Assembly (NCBI GenBank): GCA_020026055.1
Contig: JAHHRA010000019.1
Span: 1 to 41,724 of the forward strand
Direction: 5' to 3'
Length of the DNA stretch: 41,724 nucleotides
DNA from: Actinobacillus sp.
GTDB lineage: Bacteria; Pseudomonadota; Gammaproteobacteria; Enterobacterales; Pasteurellaceae
Of the stretch, positions 35,556 to 41,724 are shown in pieces; position 1 is the first letter of the stretch; the number at the start of each line of letters is the position of its first letter. Under the pieces are notes generated by a model. That model ran no database searches. It saw nothing but the letters and a program-made list of their open reading frames with translations, and was not told the origin of the DNA. The position numbers and the translations under genes were made by a program.

Positions 35556-36287
35556 TTAACCTTCTGCTAATGCGTTATGTTGTGCGACGAAGATCTGCTC
35601 GCAACCTTGTTTAGCAAGATTCAATAAAGCTAATAATTCCTCGTGACTAAAAGGCTCACCTTCGGCAGTACCTTGAATCTCGATCATTCTACCATCTTCA
35701 CTCATTACAACATTCATATCAGTTTCAGCATTGCTATCTTCAATATATTCTAAATCACAGACTGCTTTGCCATTAACAATACCCACGGATACGGCTGCTA
35801 CAAGATATTTAATCGGATTAACTTTAATTTTATTTTCAACTAGCAATTGGGTAATCGCATCACTTAATGCTACTGAAGCACCTGTAATAGCGGCAGTCCG
35901 TGTTCCACCATCAGCCTGAATAACATCGCAATCCAACATTATCGTCCTTTCACCCAAAGCGTCCAAATCGATCATCGCTCGTAAAGATCGAGCAATCAAC
36001 CGTTGAATTTCCATTGTCCGTCCACCTTGTTTTCCATTTGTCGCTTCGCGTTGCATACGGTTATGAGTTGAGCGTGGTAGCATACCGTATTCGGCACTCA
36101 CCCAACCTGTTCCTTGACCTTTTAAAAAGCGAGGAACATTTTCATCAACACTTGCAGTACAAAGCACTTTCGTATTACCAAATTCAACTAATACTGATCC
36201 TTCAGCATATTTTGTGTAATGACGAGTAATTTTAATATCACGCATCTTATCAAATGGACGCACATTTGGGCGTTGGCTTTGCATCAT
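35556..36287 (-). CDS. rph: Ribonuclease PH
   Basis: Phosphate-dependent 3' exoribonuclease that trims tRNA precursors. 243 aa, full length. Signature blocks are YTKYAEGSVLVEFGNTKVLCTASV, GWVSAEYGMLPRSTHNR, GGRTMEIQRLIARSLRA, CDVIQADGGTRTAAITGA and EGTAEGEPFSHEE-like ending. GAGGA precedes the first of two adjacent ATG codons. It is divergent from yicC, the same arrangement as in E. coli. The 150 nt between it and djlA hold only a possible degenerate repeat. Confidence 0.96.
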   Translation of the reverse strand: MMQSQRPNVRPFDKMRDIKITRHYTKYAEGSVLVEFGNTKVLCTASVDENVPRFLKGQGTGWVSAEYGMLPRSTHNRMQREATNGKQGGRTMEIQRLIARSLRAMIDLDALGERTIMLDCDVIQADGGTRTAAITGASVALSDAITQLLVENKIKVNPIKYLVAAVSVGIVNGKAVCDLEYIEDSNAETDMNVVMSEDGRMIEIQGTAEGEPFSHEELLALLNLAKQGCEQIFVAQHNALAEG

Positions 36288-36335
36288 TATTCCTCAATTT
36301 TGCATTCAAAAAATTGCAATATATTAACATGCAAA

Positions 36336-36364
36336 CTGACAGAATAAAAATTTAACAGTACAAT
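36336..36364 (+). promoter_or_regulatory. yicC promoter
   Basis: CTGACA (36336-36341), a 17-nt spacer and TACAAT (36359-36364) match the sigma-70 consensus at five of six positions in each box, about 35 nt before the yicC ATG. Confidence 0.75.
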
Positions 36365-36399
36365 AGCGATGGGTATTTTTTAACGAAAGAAGGATTTTT

Positions 36400-37260
36400 A
36401 TGCTCTACAGTATGACTGCTTTTTCGCGAGTGGAGATCAAAAAAGGCTGGGGAACAGCAATTTGGGAAATGCGGAGTGTCAATCAACGCTATCTAGAAAC
36501 ATTTTTCCGTTTACCTGAAAATCTTCGTAGTTTAGAAAGCACATTACGTGAAAAACTGCGTCAAACCCTAACTCGAGGCAAAATTGAATGTTTATTACGT
36601 TTAGAATTATTGCCGCAAAAAGATAGTGAACTAAAAATAAACCAAATACTTGTTAAACAAGTAATAGCGGCTTTGCAAAATTTGCAAAATCAAGTTAGTG
36701 GTAAAATTAACCCAATGGATATTTTGCGTTATCCAGGTGTCGTCGAAGCTCAAGAACAAAATTTCGACCAAATCAGCCAAGATATCCTTCTGGGTTTTGA
36801 TGAATTATGTCAAGAATCTATCGCAATGCGTGGACGTGAAGGTGAAAAATTACACAGTTTAATTAGTGCAAGGCTTAATAGCATTTCGCAAGAAACAGAT
36901 AAAGTACGTAACCAAATGCCAGAAATTTTACAATGGCAACGAGATCGCCTCAAACAACGTTTTAGCGAAGCTGAACTAGATCTGGATATACAACGTATTG
37001 AACAAGAGATGGTCATTATTGCTCAACGTTTAGATGTTGCAGAGGAACTCGATCGTTTGCAATTACATGTCAATGAAACTCAACGTATTTTAGCTAAAGG
37101 CGGTGCGGTTGGACGTAAATTAGATTTTATGATGCAAGAGCTAAACCGTGAAGCAAATACACTTGCTTCAAAATCGATCAACGCTGAAATCACCGCAAGT
37201 GCAGTCGAACTTAAAGTGTTGATCGAACAAATGCGTGAACAAATTCAAAATTTGGAATAA
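36400..37260 (+). CDS. yicC: YicC-family endoribonuclease
   Basis: 286 aa, close to E. coli YicC (287). The N-terminus MLYSMTAFSRVEIKKGWG and WEMRSVNQRYLETFFRLPE are the family hallmark, and the C-terminal DFMMQELNREANTLASKS block is also conserved. YicC proteins are RNA endonucleases implicated in small-RNA decay; that role is from the family and not visible here. ygfZ begins 3 nt after the stop, so the two are probably co-transcribed. Confidence 0.9.
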   Translation: MLYSMTAFSRVEIKKGWGTAIWEMRSVNQRYLETFFRLPENLRSLESTLREKLRQTLTRGKIECLLRLELLPQKDSELKINQILVKQVIAALQNLQNQVSGKINPMDILRYPGVVEAQEQNFDQISQDILLGFDELCQESIAMRGREGEKLHSLISARLNSISQETDKVRNQMPEILQWQRDRLKQRFSEAELDLDIQRIEQEMVIIAQRLDVAEELDRLQLHVNETQRILAKGGAVGRKLDFMMQELNREANTLASKSINAEITASAVELKVLIEQMREQIQNLE

Positions 37261-37263
37261 AAA

Positions 37264-38070
37264 ATGTTAGTCAAATTAGAACAAAGCCTCGTTCGCATCC
37301 AAGGCATTGATGCAGCTAAATTTTTGCAAGGGCAACTTTGTTGCGATGTGCTCAAGCTCGCCGACGGCTCGCACACCCTCACCGCACATTGTAACCCACA
37401 AGGCAAAGTGCAATCACTGTTGCGACTTTATCGCCAAACTGAAAGTGTTTTTTATGCCTTGATTGCAAACGAGATCTTGCCATCCACCCTGCAAGATTTA
37501 CAAAAATATGCGATTTTTTCCAAAGTCGAATTTGAACAATTAACTTGGCAACTTTATGGATGCCCGCCTGAAAGAGCTACACGCCCTGAAAATCAGAAAA
37601 AATTTTCCATTTTTTTAAGCGATGGTAGAGAAATCTTTGCCTGTGAAAATGAACTGGCTGGCGACTTTAACGATTATGCTCACTGGCAAATCACCGATAT
37701 GCAAGCAGGGTTTCCACTATTAAATGCCCAAGCTCAAAATCAATTTCTCCCCCAAGCTTTAAATCTCGACCAAATTGAACAAGCGATTAGCTTCAGCAAA
37801 GGTTGCTATATCGGACAAGAGGGCGTGGCACGAGCCAAATATCGTGGCACTAACAAACGTTCTCTACATTGCTTCCACACAGCCATCACCTCTTGCGACA
37901 ACGGCTCAGCAATTGAAATTCAACAAAGTGACCATTGGCGTAAAACAGGCTATATTTTAAGCCACGCTGTGGCAGACGCTAAACTATGGTTACAGGTAGT
38001 GCTCCCAAAAGATGGCGAAAATGAAGAACGCTATCGTTTAAATGATCAAGATTTAAGCATTTTTCATTAG
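37264..38070 (+). CDS. ygfZ: tRNA-modifying protein YgfZ (folate-binding)
   Basis: Folate-dependent helper in Fe-S enzyme function, including tRNA thiomethylation. 268 aa, shorter than the E. coli protein (about 326). The functional motif KGCYIGQE is present (about 179-186), followed by RAKYRGTNKR. LEQSLVRIQGIDAAKFLQGQL at the N-terminus matches the family. Residues 106-119 (TRPENQKKFSIFLS) are encoded by a copy of the palindromic repeat found after other genes, lying in frame. Whether this adds a surface loop or replaces native residues needs alignment. Confidence 0.87.
   Translation: MLVKLEQSLVRIQGIDAAKFLQGQLCCDVLKLADGSHTLTAHCNPQGKVQSLLRLYRQTESVFYALIANEILPSTLQDLQKYAIFSKVEFEQLTWQLYGCPPERATRPENQKKFSIFLSDGREIFACENELAGDFNDYAHWQITDMQAGFPLLNAQAQNQFLPQALNLDQIEQAISFSKGCYIGQEGVARAKYRGTNKRSLHCFHTAITSCDNGSAIEIQQSDHWRKTGYILSHAVADAKLWLQVVLPKDGENEERYRLNDQDLSIFH
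37580..37620. repeat. Palindromic repeat copy 5, inside ygfZ
   Basis: CACGCCC, then AAAATCAGAAAA, then TTTTCCATTTTTTTAAGC: the same family layout as the intergenic copies, with a decayed right arm. It is translated as ygfZ residues 106-119 without breaking the frame. Confidence 0.65.
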
Positions 38071-38089
38071 CATTAAAGAAGGATAATTT

Positions 38090-39457
38090 ATGACTAAACT
38101 CAGTGCAGTAATTCTTGCAGCAGGCAAGGGCACAAGAATGTATTCAGATTTGCCAAAAGTGTTACACAAAATCGCAGGTAAGCCAATGGTACAACACGTC
38201 ATTGATACTGCTCGTAGCCTCAAGGCTCAACAAATTCATTTAATTTACGGACACCAAGCCGAAAAATTACAAACCGCCCTAAAACATGAGGAGCTCAATT
38301 GGGTATATCAAGCCGAGCAACTCGGCACAGGGCACGCTATGCAACAAGCGGAGCCATTTTTTGATGATGATGAAAATATTTTAATGCTGTATGGCGATGC
38401 ACCTTTGATCCAAGCGTCAACTTTGCAGAAACTCATTGAAGCAAAACCAGCCAATGGGATTGCATTGTTGACAGTAGTGCTTGATAATCCTACAGGTTAC
38501 GGTCGCATCATACGTAATACTCAAAATGAAGTTTGTGGGATCATTGAGCAAAAAGATGCCTCGCCAAAACAACGTCAAATCACGGAAGTCAACACTGGTG
38601 TAATGGTGGCATCTAGCAAAGATTTCCGCAAATGGTTGGCTCGCTTAGAAAATAATAATGCACAAAAAGAATATTATATAACTGACATCATCGCCCTCGC
38701 CAAACAAGATGGTGAGCGAATTGTTGCTATACAAGCAGAAGATTTGATGGAAGTAGAAGGTGCTAATAATCGCTTGCAATTAGCAAGGCTTGAACGTTAT
38801 TACCAACAGTTACAAGCACAAAAATTATTGTTAGCTGGCGTGACTATCATTGATCCACAGCGTTTTGATCTGCGTGGTGACTTTCAGCACGGCAAAGATG
38901 TCGACATTGATATCAATGTCGTACTAGAAGGAAAAGTTATTGTTGGCAACCACGTCCGCATCGGAGCAGGGGTGATATTGAAAAATTGTACAATTGGAGA
39001 TAATGTCGACATCAAACCTTATTCTATTATTGAAGAAGCTACTATCGGTGAACACGCACAAATCGGACCTTTTGCTCGTATCCGTCCTGAAACTGTACTT
39101 GCTGCCCAAACGCATATCGGTAACTTTGTTGAAATCAAAAAATCCAGCGTTGGATACGCTTCAAAGATCAATCATCTATCCTATGTTGGCGACAGCAAAA
39201 TCGGTGCTGAATGCAATATCGGTGCGGGTGTAATTACTTGCAATTACGATGGAAAAGACAAACATTTAACTGAAATTGGTGACGATGTTTTTGTTGGTTC
39301 TGATGCACAACTTGTTGCACCTGTCAAAATCGAAAATGGTGCAACTGTCGGGGCTGGAACGACTGTTACCAAAAACGTACCCGCCAACAGCCTCGTAATT
39401 TCCAGAGCCAAACAAACTTACCGCGAGAATTGGCAACGTCCACGCAAAGAGAAATAA
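38090..39457 (+). CDS. glmU: Bifunctional UDP-GlcNAc pyrophosphorylase / GlcN-1-P acetyltransferase
   Basis: Cytosolic enzyme making UDP-GlcNAc for peptidoglycan and LPS. 455 aa, full length. The N-terminal uridyltransferase domain has LAAGKGTRMYSDLPKVLHKIAGKP (about 9-32) and YGDAPL. A linker near 230 leads to the left-handed beta-helix of hexapeptide repeats (about 250-435). The acetyltransferase residues lie in NFVEIKKSSVG, KINHLSYVGD and NYDGKDKH. AAGGATAAT precedes the ATG. It is 19 nt after ygfZ and 82 nt before anmK, with a palindromic repeat in that gap. Confidence 0.96.
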   Translation: MTKLSAVILAAGKGTRMYSDLPKVLHKIAGKPMVQHVIDTARSLKAQQIHLIYGHQAEKLQTALKHEELNWVYQAEQLGTGHAMQQAEPFFDDDENILMLYGDAPLIQASTLQKLIEAKPANGIALLTVVLDNPTGYGRIIRNTQNEVCGIIEQKDASPKQRQITEVNTGVMVASSKDFRKWLARLENNNAQKEYYITDIIALAKQDGERIVAIQAEDLMEVEGANNRLQLARLERYYQQLQAQKLLLAGVTIIDPQRFDLRGDFQHGKDVDIDINVVLEGKVIVGNHVRIGAGVILKNCTIGDNVDIKPYSIIEEATIGEHAQIGPFARIRPETVLAAQTHIGNFVEIKKSSVGYASKINHLSYVGDSKIGAECNIGAGVITCNYDGKDKHLTEIGDDVFVGSDAQLVAPVKIENGATVGAGTTVTKNVPANSLVISRAKQTYRENWQRPRKEK

Positions 39458-39462
39458 CTACT

Positions 39463-39505
39463 CACGCCCCGAAAATCGGAAAAGTTTTCCGAAATTTGAG
39501 GCGTG
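39463..39505. repeat. 3'-end palindromic repeat, copy 6 (after glmU)
   Basis: The clearest outer arms, CACGCC/GGCGTG, with inner AAAATCGGAAAA/TTTTCCGAAATTT. It begins 5 nt after the glmU stop and has no T run after it, so transcription into anmK is possible. Confidence 0.88.
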
Positions 39506-39539
39506 ATCAACATCCAGCAAAACCTGATAAGGCACATAA

Positions 39540-40676
39540 ATGACAAAGCAAAAACTGTATTTAGGCATCATGTCAGGCACCAGTTTAGATGGTGTTGATA
39601 TTGCTGTAGTTGATTTTTCTTCACCTCTACGACAAACTACATCAGGCAAAACAGTGAAGGCAGCAACGACTTATCCGATGCCTGAGCAGTTACGCCAAGA
39701 TTTACTAGCTCTCTATCAAGGGCAAGTGCATTTACAAAAATTGGGCGAACTTAACCAAGCTTTAGGCGAACTATATGCTGATTCCGTGTTGCACTTCCTA
39801 AAAGAAAATCAACTCACTCCTCAGCAGATTGCTGCAATTGGTTGCCATGGGCAAACTATTTGGCATTCGCCTACTGGTGATAATCCCTTCACGATGCAAA
39901 TTGGCAATCCACAAATCATTGCCACACGCACTCAAATTATCACTGTTGCTGATTTTCGCAATAAAGATATAGTGCTAGGTGGACAAGGTGCTCCGCTAGT
40001 GCCTGCCTTTCACCAAGCAATGTTTTTTGATGAAAATTATGATACGGCTGTCCTCAATATTGGCGGCATCAGCAATGTATCTTTACTTTCTAAGCTGGCA
40101 GTACAAGGGTTTGATACTGGACCAGGTAATGCTTTGTTAGATTTATGGATTGAAAAATCACTCGGTTTACCCTTTGATGAAAATGGGAAATGGGCAAAAA
40201 CAGGAAAAATTTTACCGAATTTCGTAGCGTATGCATTAAAAGATGCTTATTTCCAACTACCACCACCTAAAAGCACAGGACGTGAATATTTTAATCTTGC
40301 TTGGCTTGAAAAAATACGTAGCGAAACGCAAGTAGAAAACGCATTACCACAAGATATTCAAGCAAGTTTAGTTGAAGTAACTGCACAATGTTCTGTGAAC
40401 ATATTGCAAAATTGGCAACAAAATAGCAAACGACCAAAACGCTTATTGTTGTGCGGTGGAGGTGCTAAAAACCAAGCATTGATTGACGCATTCCAACGTA
40501 CATTACGACATTGGCAAATTACTACAACTGAACAATTTGGTATTCATAGTAATGATGTCGAATCAGCGGCTTTTGCATGGCTTGCTTATTGCCGTCTCCA
40601 TCATCTCCCATCAAACTTTCCATCAGTAACAGGAGCAAAACAAACAACAAGTTTAGGAGTAATTTATGAGCCTTAA
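39540..40676 (+). CDS. anmK: Anhydro-N-acetylmuramic acid kinase
   Basis: Opens and phosphorylates 1,6-anhydroMurNAc to MurNAc-6-phosphate in murein recycling. 378 aa, usual length. The ATP-binding N-terminus is GIMSGTSLDGVDIAVVDF (about 9-26). Other blocks are GCHGQTIWHSP, GFDTGPGNALLD and the C-terminal LLCGGGAKN. Its stop codon lies inside the murQ start region (11-nt overlap), so the two are translationally linked. Confidence 0.95.
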   Translation: MTKQKLYLGIMSGTSLDGVDIAVVDFSSPLRQTTSGKTVKAATTYPMPEQLRQDLLALYQGQVHLQKLGELNQALGELYADSVLHFLKENQLTPQQIAAIGCHGQTIWHSPTGDNPFTMQIGNPQIIATRTQIITVADFRNKDIVLGGQGAPLVPAFHQAMFFDENYDTAVLNIGGISNVSLLSKLAVQGFDTGPGNALLDLWIEKSLGLPFDENGKWAKTGKILPNFVAYALKDAYFQLPPPKSTGREYFNLAWLEKIRSETQVENALPQDIQASLVEVTAQCSVNILQNWQQNSKRPKRLLLCGGGAKNQALIDAFQRTLRHWQITTTEQFGIHSNDVESAAFAWLAYCRLHHLPSNFPSVTGAKQTTSLGVIYEP

Positions 40677-41592
40677 TTCAGAAAATTTAAATATTTTTCA
40701 AGAAGTTACACATCTAAATAGTGAGAAACGCAACCCTTTATCACAGCATCTTGATCAAATGACTGCATTGCAAATCGTGCGTTTGATGAATGAAGAAGAC
40801 AAAAAAGTACCTCTCGCTATTGCGACTATTCTGCCCAATATTGCTAAAGCAGTGGAAAGCATTGTTGCAGCTATTCAACAAGGTGGACGCTTAATTTATA
40901 TCGGTGCAGGTACAAGCGGACGCCTAGGTATTTTAGATGCTAGCGAGTGCCCGCCTACTTTTGGCACAGAACCTCAATTAGTTCAAGGCATTATCGCAGG
41001 TGGTATCCCTGCCTTTGCTCAATCCATAGAAGGGGTAGAAGATAGTGCTCAACAAGGAACATTAGATCTGCAAAATATTACTTTTTCTGAAAAAGACATT
41101 CTAGTAGGCATCGCCGCAAGCGGACGAACGCCTTATGTTATTGGGGCGATTGAATATGCTAAACGTCAAAATGCTAAAACTATTGCCATCACCAGTAACC
41201 TACATTCCCCACTCACTCAACTTGCCGATATTTCTATCATCCCTCAAGTCGGCGAGGAAATTTTAACAGGTTCAAGTCGCTTAAAATCTGGCAGTGCTCA
41301 AAAAATGATTTTAAATATGCTCACTACTGCTAGCTTTATTCTCCTTGGGAAATGCTATCAAAATTTAATGGTCGATGTGAAAGTAAGTAATAAGAAATTA
41401 CAGGCACGTGCTATAAGTATCATTTGTGATGCTACAAATTGTTCAAGAGAACATGCCGAAAAGATGCTCATTTTAGCAGATAATCACGCTAAATTGGCGA
41501 TTCTAATGATATTAGCAGGCGTTAACAAAGCTCAAGCAAAAGTACTTTTACAGAAAAATGACGGCTATCTTTCACGAGCATTAGCACAATAA
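40666..41592 (+). CDS. murQ: N-acetylmuramic acid 6-phosphate etherase
   Basis: SIS-domain lyase that cleaves the D-lactyl ether of MurNAc-6-P, giving GlcNAc-6-P, the step after AnmK. 308 aa, slightly longer than E. coli MurQ (298). The SIS domain is clear: GAGTSGRLGILDASECPPTFG (about 82-103), GIAASGRTPYVIGAI and EEILTGSSRLKSG. AGGAG precedes the ATG, which lies within the end of anmK. No MurP-type uptake gene is adjacent, so the pair probably serves internal recycling. Confidence 0.95.
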   Translation: MSLNSENLNIFQEVTHLNSEKRNPLSQHLDQMTALQIVRLMNEEDKKVPLAIATILPNIAKAVESIVAAIQQGGRLIYIGAGTSGRLGILDASECPPTFGTEPQLVQGIIAGGIPAFAQSIEGVEDSAQQGTLDLQNITFSEKDILVGIAASGRTPYVIGAIEYAKRQNAKTIAITSNLHSPLTQLADISIIPQVGEEILTGSSRLKSGSAQKMILNMLTTASFILLGKCYQNLMVDVKVSNKKLQARAISIICDATNCSREHAEKMLILADNHAKLAILMILAGVNKAQAKVLLQKNDGYLSRALAQ

Positions 41593-41595
41593 CTG

Positions 41596-41640
41596 CACGC
41601 TAGCAAAATCGGAAAAATTTTTCCAGTTTTGCGGGCGTGG
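41596..41640. repeat. 3'-end palindromic repeat, copy 7 (after murQ)
   Basis: Outer arms CACGC/GCGTG and inner GCAAAAT-GGAAAAA/TTTTTCC-GTTTTGC. It starts 4 nt after the murQ stop, and a standard intrinsic terminator follows 31 nt later, so termination alone may not be its role. Confidence 0.85.
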
Positions 41641-41671
41641 TTACTCTCAAAGGCAAAAATAGATAGCATAA

Positions 41672-41712
41672 AAACACCCCTGAAGCTTTACCACTTTTGG
41701 GGTGTTTGTCAT
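41672..41712 (+). terminator. Intrinsic terminator of the glmU-anmK-murQ group
   Basis: AAACACCCC (41672-41680) pairs with GGGGTGTTT (41699-41707) across an 18-nt loop, followed by TTTGTCATTTCC and a longer T run. Confidence 0.7.
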
Positions 41713-41724
41713 TTCCTTTTTTAA

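Overview
The window looks like chromosomal DNA from a low-G+C member of the Pasteurellaceae (Haemophilus/Pasteurella group). The evidence is the gene content and protein-level resemblance (sapABCDF, hflD-purB, dusC-djlA-rph, glmU-anmK-murQ, tig-clpP-clpX), A+T-rich codon use, and one exact Haemophilus-type DNA uptake core (AAGTGCGGT) built into a terminator. I cannot name the genus from sequence alone.

Layout. 1-421: a minus-strand tRNA operon (Arg-CCG, His-GTG, Pro-TGG) with its own promoter, running toward a boxA-like leader at the left edge that suggests an rRNA operon outside the window. 509-3943: dgt (minus), diverging from csdA-csdE (sulfur transfer) and grxD. 4067-11025: a tightly packed unit eptA-sapA-sapB-sapC-sapD-sapF, joining lipid A modification to the Sap peptide transporter. 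11026-16860: an accessory zone. It holds a deletion scar of a type I restriction system (hsdM start fused to hsdR end, several stops and frameshifts), a YwiC-like membrane protein, an endonuclease/exonuclease/phosphatase-family protein, a CPA1 cation/proton antiporter, and about 1.1 kb of decayed, locally more G+C-rich DNA without an intact gene.

16862-26061: tig, clpP, clpX (protein folding and quality control), envC (minus), gpmA, then a minus-strand unit ftsE-ftsX-asd-mlaA. FtsEX and EnvC act together in septal wall splitting. 26220-31263: acrR-acrA-acrB efflux operon with a perfect palindromic operator and no outer-membrane channel gene. 31288-36287 (minus): hflD-purB, dusC, djlA, rph. 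36336-41712: yicC (divergent from rph), ygfZ, glmU, anmK, murQ; the last three cover amino-sugar synthesis and murein recycling.

The most unusual signal is a family of about 43-47 bp palindromic elements (outer arms CACGCC/GGCGTG, inner arms AAAATCGGAAAA/TTTTCCGATTTT). Six intergenic copies begin 1-22 nt after a stop codon (sapF, the EEP-family gene, envC, djlA, glmU, murQ). A seventh lies in frame inside ygfZ. Other points of note are the eptA-sap fusion operon, several substituted catalytic motifs in both Sap ATPases, and the uptake-signal-like sequence at the hsdM'-'hsdR junction.
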